The notes under the pieces were generated by a model. The model saw only the letters and a list, made by a program, of their open reading frames with translations. It did not search any database and was not told where the DNA came from. Position numbers and translations under genes: made by a program. A stretch of DNA of 57,569 nucleotides from Equibacterium sp963662035 (lineage in GTDB: Bacteria; Bacteroidota; Bacteroidia; Bacteroidales; UBA932). This document shows positions 1 to 7,437 of this stretch, piece by piece (within the stretch, counting starts at the first letter, position 1; each line of letters opens with the position of its first letter). The stretch lies in contig CAVLDO010000010.1 of assembly GCA_963662035.1 (NCBI GenBank), forward strand, positions 1 through 57,569, written 5' to 3'.

Positions 1-36
1 TTCGGGCACGGCCGTGGATTTTCGCCCGGCTCCCAT
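1..36 (-). CDS. Possible start of the next trp gene (trpF?), cut by window edge
   Basis: An ATG lies 13 nt after the trpC stop and stays open for 12 codons to the window edge (reading MGAGRKSTAVPE). In Bacteroidota the gene after trpC is usually trpF, followed by trpA, and neither has been seen in this window. The visible residues do not resemble the usual TrpF N-terminus (a short strand leading to KVCGM), so the true start may be further on, outside the window. The call rests on position only. Confidence 0.2.
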   Translation of the reverse strand, partial: MGAGRKSTAVPE

Positions 37-49
37 CAACGCCGCGCCC

Positions 50-880
50 CTATAAACGCCGGCCCGGATGGCCGCTGCTGCCGAGCAGGCCGCACTCCTG
101 CAGAAAATCCTCCAGGGCCCCCGCCGCATCGCCGCTTTTCATAAAGGTCTCGCCTATTAGAAAGCCGCAGTAGCCCGCCTTGCGCAGCTCAAGCACAGTC
201 TCGGGCCGGCTGATGCCGCTCTCCGACACCAGCACTGTGCCCTTGGGCAGGGCGCCGGACAGGCGCAAGCTGGTCTGCACATCGGTTACAAAGCTGCCGA
301 GATTGCGGTTGTTGACCCCCAGCATATCGATGTTGTCTCCGAAATATTCCAGTTCGCGCTCGCTGTGCACCTCCAGAAGGGTCTCCAGCCCCAGGCTGTG
401 GGCCGTGGTGGCCAGGGCGCGGCACTGCTCTCTCTCCAGCGCGGCGGCAATCAGCAGCACCGCGTCGGCTCCGATGGCGCGCGCCTCGTAGAGCTGATAG
501 TCGTCTATGATAAAGTCCTTGCGCAGCAGCGGCGTGCGCGGCACCCCGGCGCGGACATTGGAGATGAAGCCGGCGCTCCCCCCGAAATATTTGCTGTCGG
601 ACAGAATGCTCACTGCCGCCGCGCCTGCGGCCGCGTAGGCGGGCACTACCGCTTCTGGCCGGGCGTCGCGGCAGATCCACCCCTTGGAGGGGCTGCGGCG
701 CTTGAACTCGGCGATTATGCCGATCGGCGAAGATGCAAGGGCCGCCTTCATCGAGATGCACTCTCGCTCTTCGATGGCCTGCTCTGCTCTGCGGGCCATC
801 ACCTGCAGGGGCACCGAAGCCTTGGCGGCGGCCACCTCCAGGCGTTTGTCGGCCACAATGCTGTCCAGAATGTCTGCCAT
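50..880 (-). CDS. trpC: Indole-3-glycerol phosphate synthase TrpC
   Basis: Cytosolic enzyme that closes and decarboxylates the carboxyphenylamino-deoxyribulose phosphate intermediate to indole-3-glycerol phosphate, the fourth step from chorismate to tryptophan. The 276-residue protein has the full (beta/alpha)8 family pattern: IIAEFKRRSPSKG around residues 55-67 carries the expected catalytic Glu and Lys, followed by LLRKDFIIDDYQ, GVNNRNL, SESGIS and the phosphate-binding GFLIGETFMKS near the C-terminus. Length is slightly above the usual 255-265, the excess being a short Gly/Arg tail. The ATG is 6 nt after the trpD stop, so the two are co-transcribed. It is monofunctional, not fused to TrpF as in enterobacteria. 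Confidence 0.97.
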   Translation of the reverse strand: MADILDSIVADKRLEVAAAKASVPLQVMARRAEQAIEERECISMKAALASSPIGIIAEFKRRSPSKGWICRDARPEAVVPAYAAAGAAAVSILSDSKYFGGSAGFISNVRAGVPRTPLLRKDFIIDDYQLYEARAIGADAVLLIAAALEREQCRALATTAHSLGLETLLEVHSERELEYFGDNIDMLGVNNRNLGSFVTDVQTSLRLSGALPKGTVLVSESGISRPETVLELRKAGYCGFLIGETFMKSGDAAGALEDFLQECGLLGSSGHPGRRL

Positions 881-886
881 ACTGCG

Positions 887-1894
887 CTACGAGTTGAGTT
901 CCACGAATTTCTTGAGTGAGGCCAGGGCCCGTCCGCTGTCAATGCTCTCGCGGGCCATTGCCACGCACTCCTCAAGCGGTTTGCCGGGGTCCAGAGTCTC
1001 TATGGCAAAGGCGGCGTTGGCAATCACCACCTCCTTGTGGCGCAGGCTTCCGCGATTGTCAAGAATGCTGTCGAATATGGCGGCCGCCTCTTCTTTGGTG
1101 TCGCCGCCGCGCAGGTCGCAGGCGTCGGCCACGCTAAGCCCCAGCTCTGCGGGCTTGAAAATGCGCTCGTAGCGTCCGGTTATAATCTTAAAGTCGCCCG
1201 TGAGGGAAATCTCGTCGTAGCCGTCGATGCTGGTCTCGATGCAGTAGTCGATGCCCATTTTGCGGTAAACCTCATTGTAGAGGCGCATCTGGGCCAGATT
1301 TGCGACTCCCAGCAGCTGGCATTTGGGCTGGGCGGGGTTCACTATGGGCCCCAGCAGGTTAAAGCAGGTGGGCACCTGCAGCGCCTTGCGTATAGGCGCC
1401 ACAGACTTCATGGCGCGGGCAAACAGCGGGGCGTGCAGATAGGCGATGCCCGCCTCATCGAGCGAACGCTGCAGAACCGCGATATCGCCGGTGAACTTAA
1501 CGCCGTGCTGCTCTATGACATTGGAGGCGCCGCTTATGCTGGTGGCGGCCCAGTTGCCGTGCTTGACCACTTTGTAGCCCGCTCCGGATACCACAAAGCA
1601 GGCGCAGGTAGATATGTTGAAGGTGTTTTTCTGATCGCCGCCGGTCCCCACGATGTCTATGAACTTGTCGGCCTGCAGGGGCACGGGGACACTGGTGGCA
1701 AGTATGCCGTCGCGCAGCCCCAGCAGCTCGTCTACTGTGATGCCGCGCATCTGCAGGGCGGCAAGCAGGGCCGCAATCTGCGCCTCGGGGAATTTGCCCT
1801 CGGTGATGCCCACAAGAATAGCCTTGGTCTCTTCGCGGGAGAGGGTCATCTGCCCTAAAACGCGGGCAAGAATATCTTTCATATCGATTTCCAT
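887..1894 (-). CDS. trpD: Anthranilate phosphoribosyltransferase TrpD
   Basis: Transfers phosphoribose from PRPP to anthranilate, the second committed step of tryptophan synthesis. The 335-residue protein shows the family signatures: DIVGTGGDQKNTFNIST (PRPP and Mg2+ loop) near residues 80-96, KHGNWAATSISGASNVIE near 110-127, LFARAMKSVAPIRKAL near 158-173 and LLGPIVNPAQP near 180-190. It is a stand-alone TrpD, not fused to TrpG. The first ATG gives MEIDMKDIL; a second ATG four codons on (1882) is equally possible because there is no Shine-Dalgarno to decide. It sits 12 nt after trpG and 6 nt before trpC. Confidence 0.97.
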   Translation of the reverse strand: MEIDMKDILARVLGQMTLSREETKAILVGITEGKFPEAQIAALLAALQMRGITVDELLGLRDGILATSVPVPLQADKFIDIVGTGGDQKNTFNISTCACFVVSGAGYKVVKHGNWAATSISGASNVIEQHGVKFTGDIAVLQRSLDEAGIAYLHAPLFARAMKSVAPIRKALQVPTCFNLLGPIVNPAQPKCQLLGVANLAQMRLYNEVYRKMGIDYCIETSIDGYDEISLTGDFKIITGRYERIFKPAELGLSVADACDLRGGDTKEEAAAIFDSILDNRGSLRHKEVVIANAAFAIETLDPGKPLEECVAMARESIDSGRALASLKKFVELNS

Positions 1895-1906
1895 AACTGT
1901 ATCTGT

Positions 1907-2467
1907 TTAATGTTTTACAAAATTTTCAAGTATGACGCGCCCCTTGGGGGTCAGCACGCTCTCGGGGTGGAACTGGATGCCGTGCACATCAAGAGTGCGG
2001 TGCCTTAGCGCCATAATCTGCCCCTCGGCGCTGTATGCGGTGGCCTCCAGGCAGGCGGGCAGCGGCTCGGCCACCACCCAGGAGTGGTAGCGCCCCGCCT
2101 CGATTGTCTCTTCAAGGCCGTTGAAGATGTAGTCGCTGCCGGTGATTTTTACCGGAGTGGCAACGCCGTGGAACACCTGCGAGAGATTCTCCAGACGGCC
2201 GCCGAACACTTCTGCAATGGCCTGATGTCCCAGGCAGACCCCCAGCATAGGCTTGTGGGGGGCGTAGGCCTCTATGACCTCCGTCAGCAGCCCCGCCTCG
2301 GAGGGGATGCCCGGGCCAGGCGAGAGCACTATCTTGTCGTACACCGCCAGATCGTCAAGGCGGAAGCGGTCGTTGCGCAGGGTCTCCACCTGCACTCCGA
2401 GGCTCTTGATAATGTGGCTCAGATTAAAGGTGAATGAGTCGTAATTGTCTATAATCGCTATTTTCAT
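1907..2467 (-). CDS. trpG: Anthranilate synthase component II (glutamine amidotransferase) TrpG
   Basis: Class I glutamine amidotransferase subunit supplying ammonia to TrpE for anthranilate formation. The 186 residues match a stand-alone TrpG: DNYDSFTFNL at 7-16, oxyanion region SPGPGIPSEAG at 49-59, nucleophile Cys78 in GVCLGHQ, and catalytic His167 and Glu169 in IQFHPES. GVATPVKI and the HSW pair near 128-130 are typical of the anthranilate branch; the same fold also serves PabA, so dual use in folate synthesis is possible. It lies 13 nt after trpE and 12 nt before trpD. Confidence 0.96.
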   Translation of the reverse strand: MKIAIIDNYDSFTFNLSHIIKSLGVQVETLRNDRFRLDDLAVYDKIVLSPGPGIPSEAGLLTEVIEAYAPHKPMLGVCLGHQAIAEVFGGRLENLSQVFHGVATPVKITGSDYIFNGLEETIEAGRYHSWVVAEPLPACLEATAYSAEGQIMALRHRTLDVHGIQFHPESVLTPKGRVILENFVKH

Positions 2468-2480
2468 GACATCTGTCGCT

Positions 2481-3884
2481 TTATATTGTTTCTGCCAGTT
2501 CTATGGCGCGCCGCAGCGCCCCCAGCTTGTTGCTCACCTCGCGCAGCTCGTAGTCCTCGTTGCTGGAGGCCACTATGCCGCCCCCCGCCTGGAAGGTGAG
2601 GGTGTTGTTGCGGCTCACGAAGGTGCGGATGGTGATGGCCTGGTTGAGGTCTCCGCCAAGGCCTATGAAGCCGATGCAGCCGCCGTATGCGCCGCGGCAG
2701 TGGGGCTCATACTCGCTGATGAGCTGCATTGCGCGCACCTTGGGGGCGCCCGAGAGGGTGCCTGCCGGGAAGGTGTCTATCAATACGCGGATGGGGTCGG
2801 CCCCCTCGTCCAGAGTGCCCGAAACGCGGCTCACCAGGTGAATCACGTGGCTGTAATACTGCATATCCTTGTAGAAGTCCACCTTAACGTCGTGGCAGTT
2901 GCGCGACAGATCGTTGCGGGCCAGATCCACCAGCATCACGTGCTCCGCATTCTCTTTGGGGTCGTTTTTAAGGTAGAGGGCGTTTGCGGCGTCCTGCTCG
3001 CTGTCTCCGGTGCGCGCTGCGGTGCCGGCGATGGGGTCGATATAGGCCCGGCGCCCCTCTATGCGGCAGTGGGTCTCGGGACTCGAACCGAATATGCGCA
3101 AGCCCCCGAAGTCAAAATAAAAGAGGTAGGGGGAGGGATTGATGCTGCGCAGGGCGCGGTAGAGCTTGAAGTCGTCCCCTTCGTAGCGCTGCTCAAAGCA
3201 TCGGGATAGCACAATCTGGAACACGTCGCCCCGCTTGCAGTGGGCGATTCCCCGGCGGATGTTGGCCTTGTGCTCTTCGTCGCTCAGCGGGGAGGTCACC
3301 TCCCCCACCTTGCGGAAGGGGTAGGTGGTGCCGTGGCGCCCCATTATGTCGCGCTCCAGGGATTCGATGTCGCTCTGCTCCCCATCTTCCAGCAGCTCCA
3401 CAATCTGCATAGTGTTGGAGAAGTGGTCAAACACTATCACATATTTGTAGAGAATGTAGCAGATGTCCGGTGCGTCGTTTTCTCTCTGCGTCCGGTCTTT
3501 TATGGCGATGTTTTCGAAATAGCGCACCGCGTTGAACGATGTGTAGCCATACAGGCCGCAATATTCGCTCCCCTGCCCGGTGACCTCAAAGCTGTCCACA
3601 AAGTCGCGCAGGGCGTTGTGGCAGCTGTAGCAGAAGTCGATGTCGCGGCCGCTTACCGCATTGCCCGGGAAGGTGAACGTCGCCCGGCCGTGGGCTATGG
3701 CTATGTTGCCCAGCGGATGCAGGCCTATGAACGAGCGGCTGTTTTCGCCGCCGTGGTAGTCGCTGCTCTCCATTAGCGCGCTCTGCGGATATGCGTCGCG
3801 CAGCAGCATATAGGTTCCCACCGGGGTGGCCATATCCCCCGGCACCTTTTTGCATCTTGTCTTGTATCTGTAAATCTTTTTCAT
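2481..3884 (-). CDS. trpE: Anthranilate synthase component I TrpE
   Basis: Chorismate-binding subunit that makes anthranilate from chorismate and ammonia with TrpG. The 467-residue protein has the N-terminal ALMESS segment (about residues 36-41), the counterpart of the LLES motif that binds feedback tryptophan. The C-terminal chorismate-utilising core shows PIAGTAART, ENAEHVMLVDLARNDL and GTLSGAPKVRAMQLI. These features favour TrpE over PabB. It is second in the operon, 27 nt after trpB. Its 5' leader contains TTAGAGCTTAGA (3897-3908), a 12-mer also seen in near-identical form before trpB and ybaK. Confidence 0.96.
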   Translation of the reverse strand: MKKIYRYKTRCKKVPGDMATPVGTYMLLRDAYPQSALMESSDYHGGENSRSFIGLHPLGNIAIAHGRATFTFPGNAVSGRDIDFCYSCHNALRDFVDSFEVTGQGSEYCGLYGYTSFNAVRYFENIAIKDRTQRENDAPDICYILYKYVIVFDHFSNTMQIVELLEDGEQSDIESLERDIMGRHGTTYPFRKVGEVTSPLSDEEHKANIRRGIAHCKRGDVFQIVLSRCFEQRYEGDDFKLYRALRSINPSPYLFYFDFGGLRIFGSSPETHCRIEGRRAYIDPIAGTAARTGDSEQDAANALYLKNDPKENAEHVMLVDLARNDLSRNCHDVKVDFYKDMQYYSHVIHLVSRVSGTLDEGADPIRVLIDTFPAGTLSGAPKVRAMQLISEYEPHCRGAYGGCIGFIGLGGDLNQAITIRTFVSRNNTLTFQAGGGIVASSNEDYELREVSNKLGALRRAIELAETI

Positions 3885-3911
3885 AAAACCCTATGTTCTA
3901 AGCTCTAAATG

Positions 3912-5105
3912 CTAACGGCATTTGCAATCTTCAAAATACTTCAGATATGTCCCCATATCCTTGTCGCCCCGGCCGCTCACGGTGAGCACCACGATATCCT
4001 CCGGCCTGAAAGTCATCTTGGGCAGCGCCCCCAGAACGTGCGCGCTCTCCAGCGCCGGAATTATGCCCTCCAGGCGGGTCAGCTCAAAGGCCGCGCGCAG
4101 CGCCTCGTCGTCGTTTACCGCCACGACCTGTGCCCTGCCGCTGCAGTAGAGATGGCAGTGGAGCGGGCCGGTTCCCGGGTAGTCCAGCCCCGCCGAGATG
4201 GAGTAGGGCTCTATGATCTGCCCGTCGGCGTCCTGCATCAGCTTGATGCGGCCTCCGTGCAGAATGCCGGTGGAGCCTATTTCAAGCGAGGCGGCGGTGC
4301 GGCCGCTCTCCAGCCCCATTCCGCCCGCTTCTGCCAGCACAATCTTTACCCCGGGGTCGTCAAGATAGTGGTAGATGGTGCCGGCGGCGTTGGAACCGCC
4401 CCCCACGCACGCCATCAGATAGTCGGGATTCTCCCGCCCCGTCTTCTCTTTCAGCTGCCACTTGATCTCCTCGGATATTATGCTCTGCAGCCGCGCCACA
4501 AGGTCGGGGTAGGGGTGCGGCCCCACTGTGGAGCCGATGATGTAGAAGGTGTCGGCGGGGTGGCAGCACCAGTCGCGGATCGCCTCCGAGGTGGCGTCTT
4601 TGAGGGTCTTGTTCCCCGATTCCACCGGCACTACCGTGGCTCCGAGCATCTTCATCCGCTCTACGTTGGGCCTCTGGCGGGCGACATCGGTGGCTCCCAT
4701 ATACACCACGCAGGGCAGATCCAAAAGGGCGGCCACGGTGGCCGTGGCGACTCCGTGCTGCCCCGCCCCGGTCTCTGCAATCAGCCGCTTCTTGCCCAGC
4801 CTCTTGGCCAGCAGCGCCTGCCCTATGGCATTGTTGATCTTGTGGGCGCCGGTGTGGTTGAGATCCTCCCGCTTGAGATAAAGCCGGCAGTGATATTTTT
4901 TGCTCATCCTTGAGGCAAGGTACAGGGGCGACGGGCGGCCTGCATAGTCTTTGAGCAGGCCGCGGAACTCCTTCTGGAAGTCTTCGCCGGTGATGACGGG
5001 CAGGTAGGCCTCCTCCAGATCCTTGACCGTCTTGTAGAGGATTTCCGGGATGTAAGCTCCGCCGAATTCCCCGTAAAAGCCGTTTTTGTCTACGTTGTAA
5101 TTCAT
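3912..5105 (-). CDS. trpB: Tryptophan synthase beta subunit TrpB
   Basis: PLP-dependent enzyme that condenses indole and serine to tryptophan, the last step of the pathway. The 397-residue protein is a TrpB1-type subunit with a starting GGAYIPE, the PLP lysine at Lys89 in HTGAHKINNA, ETGAGQHGVATA, and the phosphate-binding GGGSNA loop near residue 234. It is the first structural gene of the operon, as in other Bacteroidota (order B-E-G-D-C). Its ATG is about 26 nt after the attenuator hairpin, so it is the first gene to gain from antitermination. The partner trpA is not in the window. Confidence 0.98.
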   Translation of the reverse strand: MNYNVDKNGFYGEFGGAYIPEILYKTVKDLEEAYLPVITGEDFQKEFRGLLKDYAGRPSPLYLASRMSKKYHCRLYLKREDLNHTGAHKINNAIGQALLAKRLGKKRLIAETGAGQHGVATATVAALLDLPCVVYMGATDVARQRPNVERMKMLGATVVPVESGNKTLKDATSEAIRDWCCHPADTFYIIGSTVGPHPYPDLVARLQSIISEEIKWQLKEKTGRENPDYLMACVGGGSNAAGTIYHYLDDPGVKIVLAEAGGMGLESGRTAASLEIGSTGILHGGRIKLMQDADGQIIEPYSISAGLDYPGTGPLHCHLYCSGRAQVVAVNDDEALRAAFELTRLEGIIPALESAHVLGALPKMTFRPEDIVVLTVSGRGDKDMGTYLKYFEDCKCR

Positions 5106-5130
5106 ATCGATAGTGTTGTTTCTAAGCTTT

Positions 5131-5176
5131 AAAACCCAAGAAGGCCTGCCGTAAGTACGACAGGCCCTCTTGGGTT
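5131..5176 (-). terminator. trp attenuator terminator hairpin
   Basis: On the minus strand, arm AACCCAAGAGGGCCTG (5176-5161) pairs over its whole 16 bp, with one G-U pair, with CAGGCCTTCTTGGGTT (5148-5133). The loop is 12 nt and the stem is followed at once by a short U run (5134-5131). It lies between the leader peptide stop and trpB, where an attenuator must lie. The U tract is only four long, so termination strength is a guess. Confidence 0.85.
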
Positions 5177-5224
5177 GATTGACACGGATAATGGCTCTGC
5201 TACTTACGACTTGCGATCATAAGT
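5148..5224 (-). promoter_or_regulatory. trp attenuator: protector and antiterminator pairings
   Basis: Two further pairings compete with the terminator. Protector: ACTTATGA (5224-5217, in the leader codons just after the Trp pair) pairs 8 bp with TCGTAAGT (5209-5202). Antiterminator: GTCGTAAGTA (5210-5201) pairs 10 bp with TACTTACGGC (5157-5148) and, past a small internal loop, CAG and GCC (5199-5197, 5195-5193) pair with GGCCTG (5166-5161). The antiterminator uses the terminator loop and the top of its 5' arm, so the two folds exclude each other. A ribosome stalled at the Trp codons covers the protector's first arm; one at the stop codon covers its second. Pairings were found by eye, without energies. 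Confidence 0.7.
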
Positions 5225-5257
5225 GCGCCACCAGAATCTGTTGTTTGTCATCATCAT
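5204..5257 (-). CDS. trpL: trp operon leader peptide
   Basis: A 17-codon ORF, MMMTNNRFWWRTYDRKS, with adjacent Trp codons TGG TGG (5233-5228) and a TAA stop (5206-5204) lies between the putative promoter and the attenuator hairpin of the tryptophan operon. Tryptophan is a rare residue, so a Trp pair in a short ORF at this site strongly suggests a sensor of charged tRNA-Trp. Three ATG codons in a row open the ORF and any could be the start. The second Trp codon is 17 nt before the antiterminator arm, which suits a ribosome footprint. Translation has not been shown. Confidence 0.82.
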   Translation of the reverse strand: MMMTNNRFWWRTYDRKS

Positions 5258-5265
5258 TGCAGGGG

Positions 5266-5294
5266 CAAAGATACGATTTCTGCAGATTGTGCAA
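5266..5294 (-). promoter_or_regulatory. trp operon promoter
   Basis: TATCTTTG (5273-5266) is a perfect Bacteroidota -7 element (TAnnTTTG). TTG (5294-5292) sits 18 nt upstream as a -33 element. The start of transcription would fall near 5262-5260, giving the leader peptide almost no untranslated sequence before its first ATG (5257). Confidence 0.65.
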
Positions 5295-5418
5295 GAGTTT
5301 TTGAAGATTTTTTTGCGGTAGAAATGTGCATCAGAAGGCTCTGCGGGGCGGTAGTTTGCTGATAGGGGGCTTTGGCGCGGCGGCTTAAGAGGCTGAATTA
5401 CAGCTGATAGATACTCAA

Positions 5419-5883
5419 TTACAGCGGATATATGCCGGCCCCCACAAACCTGATCAGATCCTGCGGATTTATGCGTATCTGCAGGCCGCGCACCCCGGCG
5501 CTTATGAAAATATGGTCGTAGAGCAGGGCCGATTCGTAGATGAATGTGGGCAGCGGCTTCTTCATCCCGATGGGGGAGCAGCCCCCACGGATGTAGCCCG
5601 TGAGCGGCAGCAGCTCCTTTACGTGGATCATCGCGCACGACTTGTTGCCCGAGATTCTGGCCGCCACCTTCAGGTCCACCTCCATATCGCCCGGCATCAC
5701 GCACACGAACAGGCCGTTTTTGTCGCCGCGCAGCACCAGCGTCTTGAAGACCTGCTCCAGCGGTTCTCCCAACTGCGAGGCGACGTGCCCCGCGTCCAGA
5801 TTGTTTTCGTCGACCTCGTAGGGGACGAGGCCGTATTCTATGCCAGCGGCATCCAGCAGCCGCGCCGCGTTGGTCTTTTGCAT
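5419..5883 (-). CDS. ybaK: Cys-tRNA(Pro)/aminoacyl-tRNA deacylase, YbaK/EbsC family
   Basis: Trans-editing hydrolase that clears mischarged Cys-tRNA(Pro) and related species. The 154 residues fit the YbaK branch of the family: the conserved substrate-handling lysine is Lys47 in VFKTLVL, VMPGDMEVDLK follows, and the diagnostic loop GYIRGGCSPIGMKK lies near 96-110. YbaK is typically 150-160 residues, so it is full length. It is transcribed alone, divergent from rfbC. About 120 nt separate its stop from the trp promoter; that stretch holds a duplicated CTGTAATT at the gene's end but no clear terminator. Confidence 0.9.
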   Translation of the reverse strand: MQKTNAARLLDAAGIEYGLVPYEVDENNLDAGHVASQLGEPLEQVFKTLVLRGDKNGLFVCVMPGDMEVDLKVAARISGNKSCAMIHVKELLPLTGYIRGGCSPIGMKKPLPTFIYESALLYDHIFISAGVRGLQIRINPQDLIRFVGAGIYPL

Positions 5884-5907
5884 ACAACTCTAAACTCTAA
5901 CTGGGTG

Positions 5908-5915
5908 CAAATTTA
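5908..5915 (-). promoter_or_regulatory. Putative ybaK -7 promoter element
   Basis: TAAATTTG on the minus strand fits the TAnnTTTG consensus 25 nt before the ybaK ATG. No clear TTTG is seen about 19 nt upstream, so the match is partial. Confidence 0.4.
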
Positions 5916-5925
5916 TAATATTTCG

Positions 5926-5933
5926 TAAATTTG
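5926..5933 (+). promoter_or_regulatory. Putative rfbC -7 promoter element
   Basis: TAAATTTG on the plus strand fits TAnnTTTG 26 nt before the rfbC ATG and lies 10 nt from the opposite-strand ybaK element, so the two promoters overlap back to back. The -33 position is poor. Confidence 0.4.
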
Positions 5934-5959
5934 GGGGTTTATAATATGATCGGGCATTA

Positions 5960-6496
5960 ATGGAATATATCAAGACAGATATAGAAGGGCCGGTGATACT
6001 GGAACCCCGCGTGTTCGGCGATGGCAGGGGATACTTTATGGAGACCTTCCGCGCCGGCGAATTTGCAGAGCGCGTCGCCCCCGCCACCTTTGTGCAGGAC
6101 AACGAATCGTTCTCCTTGGAGCGCGGAGTGCTGCGCGGCCTCCATTTTCAGAAGGGGGCGAGCGCCCAGGCCAAGCTGGTGAGGGTGGTGCAGGGCAGGG
6201 TGCAGGACGTTGCGGTGGACATCCGCCCCGGATCCCCCACGTTCGGACGGTATGTCTCGGTGGAGCTCTCCGCCGCCAACAGACGCATGTTCTTCATCCC
6301 CAGGGGATTCGCCCACGGCTTCGCCACTCTTGAGCCGGGCACGATATTCCAATACAAGTGCGACAACTACTACGACCCGCAGTCGGAGGGGAGCATCCGC
6401 TGGAACGACCCCTCCATAGGGATAGAATGGATGCTGGACCCCTGTGAAGTGATACTCAGCGCCAAAGATGCGGCCGCCCCGCCGCTCATCAAGTGA
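5960..6496 (+). CDS. rfbC: dTDP-4-dehydrorhamnose 3,5-epimerase
   Basis: Cupin-fold epimerase that inverts C3 and C5 of dTDP-4-keto-6-deoxyglucose on the way to dTDP-L-rhamnose for surface polysaccharides. The 178-residue protein has His62 in LRGLHFQ (catalytic base), Lys72 in AKLVRV, the PRGFAHGF motif near 114-121 and Tyr132 in FQYKCDNYY (catalytic acid). The length is typical (180-190). No rfbA, rfbB or rfbD is visible, so the rest of the pathway is elsewhere. It heads a plus-strand run; the following acyltransferase starts 1 nt after its stop. Confidence 0.95.
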   Translation: MEYIKTDIEGPVILEPRVFGDGRGYFMETFRAGEFAERVAPATFVQDNESFSLERGVLRGLHFQKGASAQAKLVRVVQGRVQDVAVDIRPGSPTFGRYVSVELSAANRRMFFIPRGFAHGFATLEPGTIFQYKCDNYYDPQSEGSIRWNDPSIGIEWMLDPCEVILSAKDAAAPPLIK

Positions 6497-6497
6497 T

Positions 6498-7424
6498 ATG
6501 CACCGGTTTTTTGCGATACTGATTTCCCTGCCGCTCTACCTGCTGAGCCTGCTGCCGCTCAGGGTGCACTACCTGTTTGCCGACATAATAGCCTTTCTGC
6601 TGCGCGATGTGTTGAAATACCGGCGGGATGTGATTATGACCAACCTTGAGGGGGCCTTTGCTGAAATGCCGGAGCGGGAGCGCAGGCAGATTGCGCGCCG
6701 CTACTATCAGTACCTCGCCGACCTGATATGCGAGATGGTGTGGTCTATGACCCGCAGCGGGCGCCACATCTGCCGCCGGGGCTTCTACTCCATCGACGCC
6801 GCAAGCGAACGGACTATGAACGAGGCCTACAGCAGCGCCTCAAGCGTGGTGGTGCTGCTCTCGCACACCGGCAACTGGGAGCTGGCCAGCGACCTCCCCT
6901 TCTATATGCGCCATTGCGCCTTTGGCTGCGAAGATATGACGGTGGCCTATCAAAAGCTCCACGACCCCCTCAGCGAGCAGCTGTTTCTGGTGCTGCGGCG
7001 CGTCAGGCTCCACAAAGAGGAGAGCCTTGTGCCCTCGCACAAGATACTGCGCTTTATGCTTGGGCATAAAAACGAGCGGCGCGTCTACTGTTTCATCTCC
7101 GACCAGTACCCCTACGGCGGGGCGGAGCATACCTGCAAATTCCTGGGGCTGGACACCGAATGGGTCGGCGGAGCCGAGGCCATCGCCCGCAAACTGCACC
7201 TTCCGGTGTTATATGTTTATCTCGACAGGCCGCAAAGAGGCAAATATGTCATCAAAATTTCTCAAATTTGTTCTGATGCTTCGCTGCAGGCCAAAGGTGT
7301 CGTCACCGGCACTTATGCATCCCTCCTTGAGCAGGACATAAGAAACCGCAAAGAAAACTGGCTCTGGAGCCATCGCCGCTGGAAAAACCTGTGGTCTTAT
7401 AATTGTGAACGCAACGCAAAATAA
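6498..7424 (+). CDS. Lipid A biosynthesis acyltransferase, LpxL/HtrB family
   Basis: Membrane-associated acyltransferase expected to add a secondary acyl chain to lipid A. Sequence evidence is the N-terminal membrane segment (about residues 4-30) and the HTGNWE motif near 122-127, the family's HX4E catalytic pair. LSLLP, YLADLICE and YRRDVIMTNLEGAF are also typical. I chose the ATG at 6498, 1 nt after the rfbC stop, over one at 6468 that would overlap rfbC by 29 nt. The result is 308 residues, normal for LpxL. The exact acyl chain and position cannot be read from sequence. Confidence 0.85.
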   Translation: MHRFFAILISLPLYLLSLLPLRVHYLFADIIAFLLRDVLKYRRDVIMTNLEGAFAEMPERERRQIARRYYQYLADLICEMVWSMTRSGRHICRRGFYSIDAASERTMNEAYSSASSVVVLLSHTGNWELASDLPFYMRHCAFGCEDMTVAYQKLHDPLSEQLFLVLRRVRLHKEESLVPSHKILRFMLGHKNERRVYCFISDQYPYGGAEHTCKFLGLDTEWVGGAEAIARKLHLPVLYVYLDRPQRGKYVIKISQICSDASLQAKGVVTGTYASLLEQDIRNRKENWLWSHRRWKNLWSYNCERNAK

Positions 7425-7437
7425 TTCAAAAACAGAT

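Noticed and set aside
5204..5887. 227-codon minus-strand ORF over ybaK ending upstream of trpB
   Set aside because: Most of it is the out-of-frame shadow of ybaK with Arg/Gly/Ala-rich composition. Only its last 17 codons matter, as the trp leader peptide.
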